A stretch of DNA of 64,000 nt. Source: Cyanophora paradoxa (lineage: Eukaryota; Glaucocystophyceae; Cyanophorales; Cyanophoraceae). Made by a program: the position numbers and the translations under genes. The notes beneath the pieces were generated by a model. It was not told the DNA's origin, did no database searches, and saw only the letters and a list, made by a program, of their open reading frames with translations. Positions 28,837 through 41,018 of the stretch are shown here, one piece after another (position 1 is the first letter of the stretch; every line of letters starts with the position of its first letter). Where the stretch lies: positions 434,001 through 498,000 of the forward strand of contig QPMI01000022.1 of the NCBI GenBank assembly GCA_004431415.1, written 5' to 3'.

Positions 28837-31232
28837 GGAGGAGGGGGGCAGAGGTAAAGGTGATTGGGGCGGGGGGGGGGCGAGGAGGGGAGGTGGGGGG
28901 GTAAGAGGGTGCGGCGACGGGCCTTGTGCGTGTCGCGCGCGTCGGCGCCGCCGGAGAGCCTCGCGGCCTGCGCCGCGTCGGCGGCGGCCTCGCTGCAGAC
29001 GCGGGCGACGGCCCTCGCGAGCTGCTCGGCGGAGAGGTCGCAGCGGCGTCCAGGGGGCTACGCAGCGGCGTCCAGGGGGGTACGGTGCGGGGCGCACGCC
29101 GACGGGCACCCAGCGTCGGGCACCCAGCGCGTCGCCTGGTGCTTCTTGCACGCCCGGATGTCCCCCGGCATCGCCTCGTCCGCCGGCCACGCGGCCCCCT
29201 CGCAAACCACCGGCACGATCCCCTGTCGAGACCGCGTGAGCAGAGCAGAGCAGGGGGAGACTCGGGACGGGCGGCACGGCCGCGCCTTGCGGAGGCGGCA
29301 GGCGCGGGCGATCTCGCGGCGCAGCCAGTCGCCCGCCGCGCCGCAGCCGTCGAGGGCGCCTGCGGAGAGCAGCAGCACGAAGCACGCCGCCGTGTCGATT
29401 CGCTCCTGCGCAACGCCTGAGAGGAGTGCGGGCGGCGCGCCGGGCGAGCTCTGCCGGGCGCGGCGCACCAGGATCTGCTCGTCGAAAGGGCCCGCCTCCA
29501 AGTTCTGGTCCCAGAACACGGCGAAACTGCAGCATGCAAAGCTGCATCAGTGTGCGCGGGATGCTTGGAGGCATCATTGCGCACCCGCGAGAGGCCAGGC
29601 GGTCGCGGACGATCTGCGCGCGGTCCCGCGCCGTGCGGCGGTACGAGAGGAAGACGTGGTGCGTGAGCCTGGCGCCGGTCAGCGAGAGGGGAGGAGAAGC
29701 GTCCAGCGGGAGGCGGTACCCCGCGGGCAGGGCCGGAACGACCGCGGGCGCCGGCGCCAGTGGGCTCGGGGATGGAGCGAGCTGGTGGGAGTGGGCCGCA
29801 AGGCCGTACGGTCGCGCTAGCTCCGAGATCTGAGCCGGTGCGTTGCGAGTCAGAAGGACGATACGAGCGAAGGGGGGAGGGGGGAAGAAGGACGAAGAAG
29901 GACGAAGGACGCGTACGACCTCTATGCCGTCGTGCGGCAAGGGGGGGGGGGGGGGGGGAGGGGGGGCGGAGGCGGGCGTGCTTCCTTGAGGATGCGGCGG
30001 CGGACGAGGCCCGAATCGACGCCGAGCTCCTCGCGCAGGTCGCCCTCCGTCAGCTCCAGCAGCATCTTGCCGTCGACGGCGCAGCCCTCGAAGGCCGGGG
30101 CCAGCCTGCCGAGGTCGAGGGAGCGGAGCCACACGCACACGTCCGCCACGCGCATGCCCCGCGGTCCCGCGCCGCGGCGGCGGGGGCGGGCGCTGCCGGC
30201 GCGGATCCGGATCCACCGGCGGGCGCCGCGGCGGGCAAGGCCGCACGGGCGGCCGCCGCAGAGGCGGCTGCGCGCTGGCGTCGGAAGGCTGGAAAGCGCG
30301 AGCGGGCGTGGCGTGCGCGGACCGGGGTTGAAGGGGCGTAGTACTGGGCCGCTGCGCGGGGGCGTGAGGCACGGGGGGCCCGCTGCTCGAGCGGTGAACG
30401 TACCGGGGGCCGGGGCGGCGGGGCGCGGGGCGGCGGGTGCGGGCTGCGGAGGGGGGTGAGGGGCGGGGCGCGGGGGCAGGGCGGCGGGGCGCACCGCGGG
30501 GGCGGGGGCGGGGAGGGAGCGGAGGTAGGTCACGACGGCGGCGCACTGGGCTTCTTGGGAGACGGACAACGCATTGGTGTTCTCGTTGACGACGCGGCGG
30601 ACGGGCTCTGGCCACGAGGCCACGACGGGGTTGCCGTGCACGTACAGCCCCTGCAGGGCGGCGAGGCGGCCGATCTCCGGCGGCAGCGCCGTCAGCCGGT
30701 TGCCGTTCACGTACAGCCACTTCAGGGCGGCGAGGCGGCCGATCTCCGGCGGCAGCGACGTCAGCTGGTTGTCGCTCACGTGCAGCTGCCACAGGGCGGC
30801 GAGGCGGCCGATCTCCGGCGGCAGCGCCGTCAGCTGGTTGCCGTACACGACCAGCGTCTGCAGGGTGGCGAGGCGGAAGAGCTCCGGCGGCAGCGCCGTC
30901 AGCTGGTTGCACGGCAACGACAGCTGCTCCAGGTTCGTCATCTTGGCGAGCTCGGCGCCTGGGATGCTCGTGAGCCTGTTGTAGCTGAGCTCGAGATGGC
31001 GGATGTTCTTGGGCCCCACCGCCGCGATCTCCGCCGCCGGCCACTCCGTCCGCCCCTCCCACCCCAGGTCCAGCAACCCCTCCGCCGGCATCCACCCTCT
31101 GCCCATGCCTGCGGGGCGGTCAGCGGCAGAAGCGCGCCGCGGGGAGCGCGCCCCAGCCCCGCCCGGCGGGTCCCCAGCCTGCGGGGGGCCGCCCGGCCCG
31201 CGCTGAGCCCCTCCCGCAGGGGGGCGGTGCAC
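27425..31232 (-). CDS. LRR–SAM–TIR domain protein, multi-exon
   Basis: From the N-terminus: about six regular leucine-rich repeats of 23 residues (LPPEIGRLAALxxLxVxxNxL, about 31000–30600), a Pro/Ala linker, and a SAM domain (VADVCVWLRSLDLGRLAPAF to LREELGVDSGLVRRRI, about 30150–29985). A TIR domain follows, spread over three exons: HHVFLSYRR (about 29650), VFWDQNLEAGPFDEQIL with ACFVLLLSAGAL (29520–29290), and IVPVVCEGAAWP (about 29220–29110). DWLRREIARA holds the Glu that is catalytic in NAD-cleaving TIR enzymes such as SARM1. After the TIR come coiled-coil exons and a conserved-looking tail (WWRPADWLVNKVRLHLLCECPGK; HEGYAIDKPKEFVAKAGPY). The combination suggests a cytosolic sensor–effector that oligomerises by SAM and acts by TIR, perhaps in immunity or cell death; this is inference. 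Start M31232 or M31107. Introns carry long C tracts on the sense strand. Confidence 0.72.
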
Positions 31233-32124
31233 GCGCGCGCCGGGCTCTGCCTTTAACGGCCGCCCCGCCCGGCCCGAGTCGCGGCTCGGGGGAGCGATCG
31301 GCGGCCTATGGGAGATTGCACCCCCACGCCCAGGCGCGCGCTGGGTCCAGAGCGAAGCGATTCGTTGGTTCTAGACCAGGATCCGCCCAGCGGCAACTAG
31401 CGAGCAACCGGGGTTCTGCGCCCGCCCGGAGGAGCGCACCTTCGACGGATCGCCTTGCCGCAGCAGAGCCGAGCTTTCGGAAGCGACGGAGCCCGCCCGG
31501 TCAGAAATTCGTCGCCGGTCGCGTGCTGCCTGCTGGCGGAGCTGCGCGCCACAGGGAGCTGCGCGCCACAACAAGCAAGTGAGCGAGCAAGTGAGCGAGC
31601 TACAGGCGAGCGATGCCAGGAACCCGTCGGCTTCGCACCTGCGCATGCCGCAGTGAGCTCGAGCACCGATTCACCAGATCTAGAGCGCCAGCCTGGCAGG
31701 GTACGGCCGCACCGTCGACGCCGGGGTACGGTCGCGCCGGGCGCCATGGCGTTGACGGCGAGCTCGAGCGCTAGCCTGTCGATCAGCTGCATATATATAT
31801 ATAGGACCGGTGCACTGCTTGCCCCTTGCCTGTCCACTCCAAGCACTTCTCTCTCCTTCTGCAGCTGTACATGTACTCAGTGCACGTGTACTCCGTATAC
31901 GTATATACGTACCATCAGTACGGTACGTATACCGTGCGCATGCGGTCCCCGGGCCGGGGGCGTCACTTTCGCAGACTGATAACGCGCCCCCGCGCGCGAA
32001 TTCGAAACCCCGCGAAACCCCGCGAAACCCCGCGAAACCCCCGCCCCGCCCCCGCACGCTTGAACGAATTGTGGATATGATCATGACACTTTGAGATCAG
32101 TACACGTGGCGGGGCGGCCCGGGG
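31233..32124. other. Intergenic region with short tandem repeat
   Basis: No gene is recognised. At about 32007–32041 the 10-base unit CGCGAAACCC is repeated about four times. A cluster of GTAC-centred palindromes lies at 31866–31930. The right part is the 3' flank of the cyclic-nucleotide gene, the left part the promoter side of the LRR–SAM–TIR gene. Confidence 0.5.
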
Positions 32125-35100
32125 CTAGCGGGCGGCGCCGAGGAGGTCGGAGGAGGTGCGGGGCCGGTGGCCGCCGCCCCCCGCGGCGGCGCTCGCCGCG
32201 GCGGCCGCCGCCGCCATGCGGTGCAGCTGCGGGAAGTAAAAGTCTGCGCGCAGAGCACCGCGCAGTTAGCCGAGCGGGGCGGGGCCGGCGGGCGGCGCGG
32301 TGGCAAGGCACCGATGCGGGTGGCGACGTTGGACTGGCGCTTGTGGAGGTGGGGCCGCCAGCCGGCCGAGGCGGCGCGCCGCAGGTCCCCCGACGCCGTC
32401 GACGCCCGCAGCAGCGCCCGCGTCGCCGCCGACGGCGCGCCCGCCGCCGTCGGCAGCGACGCGTATGACGAGGAGGGGCGCGGCCCCGCGGCCGGGCCGG
32501 CGGGCGGGAGGGGCGGCGGGGAGGGCGAGGCGAGGCCACGGGCGAAGGGCCGCGGGGGCGAGGCGAGAGGCGCCCCGAGAAGCCGATGAGAAGGGGCGGC
32601 GGCTCGAGCGCGAGGGACGGGGCGGACGCGGCGGCCGCGAGGAGGGCGACGCGGGGCGGGGAGGGCGACCGGGAGCGGGGGGAGGAGTCGGCAGGGTCGG
32701 AGGGGCCGGGGGGCGGGCTGGGGCCCGAGGCGGGGCCGGGGGCGGGCCCCTCGGGTCCCGGGGAGACGGGCCGGAAGCGCTCGAGGGCGGCGCTGACGGC
32801 GGCGGCGCCGAAGGCCTGCGAAAGGAGCGCCTCGGCCGAGTCGGCCGGCGGCGACGCGGCCGGCAGCTCCGACGAGAGCACCCGGCTCCGATCGGGGTCG
32901 CCCCCGCCGCCGGGCGGGCCCCAGCGCCGCGGCGCCGCCCGCGGCGGGCTCGCCCCGCCGTCCTCCGGGCGGGCGGGAGCGTGGAGGCGGAGGCGTCGAA
33001 GAAGGCGGGGCGGAAGGGCCGTGCGGCGTTGTGCTCGGCCTGCAGCGCGCGGGCGTACTCGGAGAGGCCGGCGGAGGGCAGGCCGAGGCGCTCGGCGGGC
33101 GCGACCGCCGGCCCCGTCGGAGCCGTACGCCGGCGAGGGGCGCCGCGCCGCCGCCGCCGCGTAGACGCCGGCGAGGCTCCAGCCGCCGCCGTCCGGCGAC
33201 CCGGGCCGCCCCGCCCTCGCCGACGCCGCCTCGGCGGCCTCGCGCTCGCGCCTGCGGCAGAGCTCACATCCAAAGGGGACGGGGACGGGGAGGGCCGCCG
33301 GGGCCCGGGGCGCACTTGACGGCCTCGAGGTTGCGGAAGCGGACGCCCGAGGGGAGCGCGTGCGAGTCCCGCGGCCTGCGGCGGCGGCGGCGGCGGCGGC
33401 CGGCGAGTCAGCGAGCGAGCCGCGGGGCCGGAGTGAGCGAGCGCAGCGCACGCGGCGAAGGCCTCGGCGACGGTGCGCGGCGGGGCGCCGATCACCAGCG
33501 GCACGATCGACTGCAGCACCGCGCTCTGCGCGCCCAGTCAGCCCGGCGGCGGCGGCGGCGGGGGGAGAGGGAAACGCCGGCGCGCCATCTTGGCGAGGCG
33601 GTCGCGACGCGTGGTCTCGTGCAGCTCGTGCGTCTGCTTCAGCGCCCGCAGCGCCTCCTTGTGGTTCGCCACGTCTGAGGGGCGCAGTCAGGCGGGTGCC
33701 TTGGAGGACAGAAGGAGCTAATGATATGCTCTACGCGGACGCTATGCGGAAAGCTGCTAAGAAGCCATCAGGGGCGCACGGTGGAGGAAGTCGGAGCGGT
33801 TGAGGACGAGGACGCGCGTCGGCGAGTTGCACACGACCCGCATCGAGTGGTGCTTCCCTGCGCTCCGCCCGCGCCCCCGTCAGAGCCGAGGGGGCGGGAT
33901 CGGCGGCGTCGGGATCGACGGCCCGTCGATCCCGAACGCCGGCGCCCTGGCGCGCGCGCCTGCGAGGGCCTCCTGGTCGCCGAAGTACTCGCCGGTGGAG
34001 AGGACGCCCAGCTCGCACTCGCGGTGCCGCGCCCGTCCCCCGGCCCCGGGCCCCCCCGCCTGCAGCGCGATCCACTGCACCGCCGTCAGCGGCCCCGCCC
34101 CCGGCCCCGCCGCCCCCGCCTTCTTCGTTCGCGCGGACCTGGACGACGCTGCACTCGCCTTCCTTGATGAAGTAGACGGAGCGCGCCTTGCTCCCCTTGT
34201 CCACCACCACTGCCCGGGATGGAGGGGAGGAGGAGGAGGTCAGCCGGCCGGCCAGCCAGCCAGCAGCCGGCCATCGGCGAGAACCGCACCGTTCCCGCGC
34301 TCCAGCACCTCCTCCTTGAAGAAGACGGCGAGCTTCTCGAGCAACGCGGTGCCCCAGCGGTGGAAGACGGGGAGGCGCCGCAGGAACTCGACGCGCTCCC
34401 GGATCGCCTTCAGCTCCGCCGCCTTGATGCACCGGTTGTAGTCCCCCTGCGCAAGGAGGTTAGCAAGCAAGGAAGAGAGGGGGGGGGGGGAGGGAGGGAG
34501 GGGGGGAGGAAGCCCGTCGTCTATCTCTATCCATTCCTCGGCCCCTTCGGAAGCCCAGGCCCGTCGCCCATCCGTCCAGCCTGCTCTGCCCCGGCCCGTC
34601 CCCCGCCCGCCCCTCCGGAAGCCTAAGCCCCTCATCCATCCAATCTAGCCCCGCCCCGCCCCCCGCCCGCCCCGGGACGCGCCTTGACGATGTAGAGGAA
34701 CTCGCAGTCCGTCTCGCACGTCACCGTCGCGTTCCTGCGGGGGGTACGGGGCCGTCCCGGATCAGAAGGAGAAGGTCGAAACGAAGGGGCGGGGCGGGGC
34801 GGAGCGCGCCTGGGCTTGTTCTCGAGTAGGGCGACCTGAGGGGGAGGAGGGGGAGGAGGAGGAGGGAGGAGGGAGCGCGCCCGTCAGCGAGGCGGAGGCG
34901 GGGGAAGGGGGCGGGGCGGAGGCGGTGCGGGGCGTGGCGTGGCTGGGAGGCGGCCGCCTGCCCCTGCAATGCGCGCTTCGGCACCCTAACCCGCCTGCCA
35001 TCGAGCCCCCTCTAATCCTACCCCGCGCGCTCTCTCCCATACGATCTCCCCTCCTCCTTCTAAGGGCGGGCGGGGGCGGGGCGGACCTGGCCGAAGACGT

Positions 35101-35538
35101 CGGCCTCGCCGAGGCGCGCCAGCACCGCCTCGTCCTGCACCTCGATCATCTCCTGCGCGGGGGGGCCGGCGGGCGTGAGCGGTGAGCGGGCGGGGCGGGG
35201 GCGGGGCGAGCGCAGGGCGTCCGAGCTAGAGGAAGGAGCTAGGGGGGTGTGGCATCTGGAGGGCCCGGCGATCCCGTGAGAATCTTCTAGAGAGAGGCGT
35301 CTAAAGAGGGGCTAGACGAGCGGCGCGCGGGGCGCCCCCCGCCGACTGACGGACCCCGCGGGGCTCGTCGTCGTCGCCCTCGTCGTCCCCGTCGGCGCTG
35401 TCGCGCTCCGTCTCCTCGTCCTCGTCGCCGTCGCTCCCCCGCTCGTCGGCGCTCGCGTGGTGGTCCCCGTGGTGGCCCTGGCCCGAGCCGGACCCGGGCC
35501 TGTTCGTGCCGCCCCGCCCGTCCGCCGAGCCCCGCCGC

Positions 35539-35571
<33 letters not shown>

Positions 35572-36388
35572 GTGGCCGAGCCGGGCTTGTGGCCCCGGCT
35601 GCGGCCGCCCGAGCGGCCCTTTTTTCGCCGCACGACCTTCGTGTCCGAGTCCTCGGCCGAGCGCGGCTTCGGGAAGTGCGCCACGGCGCCGATCTGCTTG
35701 CGCGAGATCGCCACGCGCCCCTTCAGGATGACGAACATTCGATCCGCGAGGTCCCCCTCCCGGAACACTGCGCCGCGGGGGCGGGGGCGAGGGCGAGGGC
35801 GACAGCGGTCAAGCCCGGCGCGCGCTGCGGGGCGGCGGCGGCGGGGCGGGGCGGACCGATCTCGCCCACGCCGAGCGACTTGAAGACGGCGTGGCGGCAG
35901 ACGTCCATGAGCGTCCGGTGGTCCAGGTTGCTGAAGACGTTCTTCTCCTTGAGGAAGCGCCCGAGCCGCTCCACCTCCTCCGGGTTCCGCTCCTCCGCCC
36001 GCTTCAGCATCTCCTCCTTGTTGAACCCGAGCTTGTTCTTTAGCGTGTTCACCGCCCGCTCCGCGGCGAGCACCGTCATCAGCCCGCCCAGCGCGCTCCC
36101 CGCCCGCACCAGCCTGCGCGCCCCCGCTCGGCGCCCGCGGCTTCGCAGGGGCGGCGCGCGGTCTCACCTCCTCGGGGTGCCAACCACGGCGATCGGTGCG
36201 ACGCTGGCCACCGGCGAGTTCGGCGCGGGAGGCTGCAGAAGCGCATTGCTGTCCTTCCTGCTCGACGTTGGGGCTTCTCGCGGCGACTGTGCGTTCTGGG
36301 GCTGCTGCTGCTGCTGCTGTTGCTGTTGCTGCTGCTGCGGCTGCACGCCTACAGCGGCCTGGACTTTCTTGCTAAGCGAGCGGATCAT
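32125..36388 (-). CDS. Tandem cyclic-nucleotide-binding-domain protein, multi-exon
   Basis: The start MIRSLSKKVQAAVG at 36388 leads into a poly-Gln run (about 36300–36345). A helical segment follows (LNNL-like LDHRTLMDVCRH at 35900) and then the first cNMP-binding domain (VFREGDLADRMFVILKGRVAI, about 35770–35690; FGQVALLENKPR and FLYIVKGDYNRC in later exons). A second domain follows: FLRRLPVFHRWG (about 34370), VVVDKGSKARSVYFIKEGECSVVQ (34210–34130) and GEYFGDQEAL (about 33990). Two tandem cNBDs recall regulatory subunits of PKA/PKG. No kinase or channel domain is seen; the C-terminal half is Pro/Arg/Ala-rich with some helices (SEYARALQAEHNAARPF, about 33060). The last exon (LHRMAAAA to LLGAAR) ends in TAG at 32125–32127. 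It probably responds to cAMP or cGMP. Downstream exon borders are uncertain. Confidence 0.65.
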
Positions 36389-36706
36389 ACTTAGCTATGG
36401 TCTGCGCTGGTGGTCAAGCGGTGCGGAATCCTGCTTTGATTGAAGCCCTAGGTCAAGGCAAGGCTACGTCGCTGCCTCCAGGCCCAGCACGCTCATGGGC
36501 GGTTCGCAGCGGGGGCGCAGCGGGGGCGTAGCTGGCGACAACCTGTGCACTACAGCTGAGATCTAGAAAACTAAAGGGGCCCAACCTCGGATAGGAGCCC
36601 TTCCAAAGCAGGCTGCACCGGAGATTAAGTGTACCCCTACGCCAACGCAGCCGCCGCAGCGTCGAAGCCAGACGCCTCCCAGCAGTTAGAGTGAAGTAAC
36701 GTGAAG
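36389..36706. other. Short intergenic region between divergent genes
   Basis: 318 bp between the start of the minus-strand cNBD gene and the first proposed exon of the plus-strand coiled-coil gene. No ORF of interest; presumably it holds both promoters. Confidence 0.45.
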
Positions 36707-39592
36707 ATGAACGGTAGCTCTAGGCACTTCAACCCACCCGGCTCGGGCATGCTGTCCCCGCACGCGACGGCGTCACTTTCCTCCGGCGCGCGGGCGGTGA
36801 CCGCTGGCACAGTGCACCCGCACCCAGTTCTTCCCGACATCCCTCAGCCGCGGTCCCCTGGGTCGTATTCACCAGGACCGACCGACTTCTGGGGTTCGCG
36901 AGCTTCCCCTTGACAGCACGCACCTGCAGCTGATCACCTTGCAGACACCGGCCGCTCTGGATTCACTTCCCCGCACAATATCACATCAGGACGCTTCGCT
37001 GGTGCGCTCCTGCACTCCCAGATGCGAACGCGCAATATTAGGTCGAGGCCTAGGCTCCGAGCGGTGGCTCCCGACGTGCAGCACCTGTCCCCGCGTTGCG
37101 CGCTCAGCGCTAACGCTTAGCAAGCGTGAGGTAGATCGAATCCGTCTGAGCGGGTTGCGTTCGCGGACGCAGAGCTGGGGGCCCGCATCACGGACCTGGA
37201 CTCCGACATCCAGAAGAAGCGCGAGCGCCAGGTTGCCAGGTGCGCTCTGACTTCCCGCATGCAACGCGCGAGCCCGGGCCGCGCGCGCGCCGAAGTCCGC
37301 CGCTTGCCGCAGGCACTACGACCGCGAGACGGTCAAGGGCGCCCTCGGAACCGTAACGCAGAGGTCCGCGGGCACACACGCGCGCGCAGCGTACGGCCGC
37401 TCGAGACCCAACTGACTCGCCCGGCGGCGCAGCGTGGGGGACGTCGCCTCGCGCCTCGCGTCCCTGGAGGAGCGCATGGGCCGCGGGGAGGCCCGTGCGC
37501 GCACTCCCCGGCCCCGCCCGGCTCCGCTCGGCTTCGATGCCGACGCCGGCGCCGACGCCGCGGCCCGCAGATGCGCAAGCCGAGAAGGACCGCCTCGAGT
37601 CGCTCGAGTCGCGCGTGTGGAAGGCGAGCGAGGCCGCCCCGCGCCGCCCCGCCGAGCCTCCGAGCGACCTCTTCCGGCCCGCACGATTACTGAAGCGGCG
37701 GCTCAGGTGATGGAGGAGCGCTTCAAGGCGCTGCTGGCGCGCTCGGACCAGGAGCGCGTCGACCGCGAGCACAACTCCCTCGAGCTCCGCAAGCGGTCTT
37801 TTCGAATTTGATCTCGAATACGATCCCGGCGAATTCGAATTTGATTCGCCCGGCAGGTGCGCGGCGCTGGAGGAGCAGGTGGGCGCCCTCCGCGCCGCGC
37901 TGGACGAGGAGCGGCGCTCCACGCGCGGCCTGGAGGCCCTCCTCGCCAAGACGAACGATCGCCTCGCCGAGGTACGGTACCCCCCTCCTCCTCCTTCCCC
38001 CCATATTCTTAGCCTGTTCCTATTCAGGTGTCCAGCGCGTCGAACGCGGAGCGCGCCAAGCGGGACGAGGAGGTGGCCGCCCAGTGCGTTCGGCGGCCCC
38101 TCTCCAGGCGCCCTGCGCCACACCAAGCTTAGAGTACCCCCCCAGGTTCCGGGGCGTCGCGGCGAACATGGCGAACCTCACGGGCGCCATCGACGCGGAG
38201 CGGGTCCGACCCCACCCACCTCCCTTCTCCGATCCGATCCGATCCGACGCGATTTGATCCAGGTGGCGCGGGAGAGGGACGGGGAGAAGGTGCGGGGCGG
38301 GCTCCTGCGGGAGCTGGACGACGTCCGGCGCCGCGTCGAGTCGGACCGGAAGGAGGCCCTCGCCGCCCGCGACGCCCTCGTCGCACCCCTCCACGCCGTG
38401 CGCCCCCCAAAAGCAAAGCCCAGCGAACCTAGAGCCGGAGGCGCTCTAAGCTTTGCCCCCCGTGCGCTGTGCTCTAAGCCCACGAACCTAGAACTCAGAG
38501 CTTTGAGCCGCGGGCGCCAGCGAGCCGGAAGCTTAGCGTTAGAGCTAAGCTCCGCCCCCGGCGCAGGAGCTGCGGGACCTGCGGGAGGCCCTCGAGCACG
38601 AGCGCCGCGCCCGCGACGCAGCCCTCCAGGCCGCCGCCTCCCGCGCCGCCGACCAGGTCCGCCCCGCCCCGCCCCGCCCCGCCCCGCCCCGCCGTTTACC
38701 CACGCCAAGCTGGCTAGCACGCCTTCTTCTGAGCTAGCAAGCTTCTTCTAGCACGCCTAGGGCGCGACGCCCCCGGCCGGCCGCCGTCTAAGATTGACCG
38801 CTCGCCGGCGGGCAGATGGCGGAGGTGCGGGGGCTGGTGCAGCGGGCGGAGCGGGCGGCGCGGGACGAGGCGGCGGGGCGGGCCAAGGCCGCGGAGGACG
38901 CGCTCGCCAAGGCGGCCTTCGCCGCCGAGCGCGAGCGCGAGGTCCGGGACCGCCTCCACCGCCAGGTCAGTGGCCGGCCGGGCAGGGGCTCAAAAGAGGG
39001 GTAGATAGATAGATAGATGGGTACAGAGCGGGACGCGTTCTTCTGTAGAGCGCCCGGGTCGGGGGCAGCAGGAGGGGCAGCGGCCTGGCCCGGCCGGGAG
39101 GGCCTAGGGCCCAGCCTAGTGCTCTCCTCCACCTGCTTCCTGCGGGGGCCGCCAGCGTGATCACGCCGCCCCCAACCGCCCCCCCTCAGGTGACGGAGGA
39201 GCTGGCGGCGGAGCGGTTCGCGCGGGAGCAGTCGGACGCGCGCCTAGCCGAGCTCCTTGACGCCGCCCTCCTCAAGCTCAAGCAGTGCGCCCGCCGCCCG
39301 CCGCCCCCGCCGCCCGTCCGCTGCTCGAGGTTTCAGGAGAGCATGGGCGCCTAGGCGCTTAGCGAACTAAAACCAAGGCTCTTCATTCCCTCTCGTCGGG
39401 TCTGACTATCTGGGCGGCAGGGGAATGGAGGGCCTCAACGCGCCCCCGCAGGCGGCGGGCCCGCCGCGCTCCGCGCCCCTCTCGCCGGCCCCGATGGGCA
39501 TGTCCACCACGGGCCGCTTCTCCAGCGGGGGGGCGGCCCCGCCCCCTCCGCGCACCGCCGGGCCCGCCTCGTTCGGGTTCAGCCCCCGCTGA
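36707..39592 (+). CDS. Coiled-coil protein, SF-assemblin-like, multi-exon
   Basis: A Pro/Ser-rich head (MNGSSRHFNPPGSG, from 36707) is a probable first exon. From about 37168 onward, short exons joined by GT–AG introns encode an almost continuous heptad-like coiled coil. Examples are LGARITDLDSDIQKKRERQV (37168), SVGDVASRLASLEERMG (37434), RFKALLARSDQERVDREHN, ALEEQVGALRAALDEERR (37860), VRGGLLRELDDVRRRV (about 38290), MAEVRGLVQRAERAARDEAA (38816) and VTEELAAERFAREQSDARL (39190). The tail is Gly/Pro/Ser-rich and ends FGFSPR at the stop 39590–39592. Head, rod and spacing resemble SF-assemblin/beta-giardin filament proteins of flagellar roots, but a general coiled-coil protein is possible. Confidence 0.6.
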
Positions 39593-40065
39593 GCCTAGCC
39601 TAGCCTGGCCTGGCCTGCTCGGGTTCTTGGAAGCCGGCGCCGGAAGCGCCCGAGCTCGCCCCGTTCAGACCTCCGCTTTTCCTGTACCCCGAGACGCTTT
39701 TTCTGTACTGCGAGATGCTTTTTCTGTACCTTGAGAGCAGTTTTTCCCTTAAATGTAACGGCACGAGCGCTAGCCGCGGTTCTTCACGCATGGCTTGCGA
39801 GGTCCTTCAGCAGGGCCCGCAGCTGTAGTATTGTGTACGCTCAGGCGGCCCCGCTACAGCGCCGCGGCGCGACCGCCCACTTTTTCCTCAGTATCATAGT
39901 ATTATAGTATCGCGATCGACGATGTGATTGTTAGCTTTAAAAAGCAGATGCCATGATGCATGGTGACGAATATACAGAAGACGCTGCCTAATAGCTGTGG
40001 CCTGCCCTACGCTGCCCTGTTTGGCTGCCGCTATCTAAATCTGGAACCCGCCGGACGCGCCCTGA
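39593..40065. other. 3' flanks, no gene
   Basis: A small repeat CTTTTTCTGTAC occurs two or three times at about 39680–39730. Otherwise this is the convergent 3' spacer between the coiled-coil and EF-hand genes. Confidence 0.5.
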
Positions 40066-40848
40066 TCAGCCGCCCGTCATGATGTTCACGTACTCGAGGT
40101 AGTTGATGAGGCCCGTGTTGTCCGGGTCAACCTGGCAATTAGCGGCAGCTCAGCCCGGTCAATTTCAAGGCACGAGCGCAGGGGCGCATGCGCACCTGGG
40201 CGAGGAGCTCCTGGGCCTCCTCCTTGGAGAGCTTGTCCTGCCCGTACGTCGTGAGCGCCTTCTCGACGTCGCCCGTGCGAACGAAGCCCGGCGGCGTCCC
40301 CTTCTCGAAGACCTGCACGCCCGCGGGCCCCCGCCCGCTCGGATGCCTTCGTGCGGCGGCGGCGCCGAGGCAGAGCGCGCGCACCTTGAAGGCGGCCTTG
40401 ACCTGCTCCGGAGTGTACGCCGGCTGCGCTTTCCTCGACATCACGTAGACGAACTCTGCGGCGCGCCGCGTGAGCCGCTCGGCTCGCGGCCGACGCCGAG
40501 CAGAGCGGTGGGCTGCACCGTCGAAATCGATCTCCCCGTTACCGTCCTGGTCGATCTCAGCGACCATCGCGTCGAGCTCCTCCTGCACACGCGCGGGCAG
40601 ACAGCGGCCAGCGTCAGCCAGCGCAGCAGGCGGGTGGGCGGGCTGAAGGGCACCTGGCTGGGCCTCAAGCCGAGCGTGTGCATAAGCTGGCCTAGCTCTT
40701 CCTTGCTGATGGAGCCGCCGTGGTCGACATCGACCTGGAAATAGAGCGCTCGGAAGCAGCGCGGACAGGAGAGGGCGCAGGGATGCCGCACCAGGTTGAA
40801 GATCTCCCTAAACTCCGCAATCTCCTGCTCTGACAGGCCATGCGGCAT
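40066..40848 (-). CDS. Calmodulin-like EF-hand protein, multi-exon
   Basis: The N-terminus LSEQEIAEFREIFNLV is typical of calmodulin and centrin. EF-hand loops read DVDHGGSISKEEL (about 40730) and DQDGNGEIDFD (about 40550), both with good calcium ligands. The third loop is degenerate (EKGTPPGFVRTGDV, about 40300) and cannot bind calcium normally. The fourth reads DPDNTGLINYLEYV and ends IMTGG with a stop at 40066–40068. About 150 residues after splicing, as usual for the family. It probably acts as a calcium sensor with two or three working sites. The third-site loss recalls troponin C/myosin essential-light-chain-like proteins. Confidence 0.85.
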
Positions 40849-41018
40849 CCTGGCGGGCTAGAGGTGCTCGACGTTGCTGTTGCAGGCGTGGTGGGGAGTG
40901 GCGCAAGCCCTTGTAGATACCGCCTCCGAGCGTGCTAAGTGTCGCTGCTGCTTGCAGGTAGCGCTGTTTGCTCGCAGGTCTTTTTGGTTCTGGGTACAGG
41001 ATCACAACTGCCAAAAAA

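Noticed and set aside
32007-32041. Telomeric repeat (CGCGAAACCC)n
   Set aside because: Only about four copies, internal, and not matching a known telomere unit.
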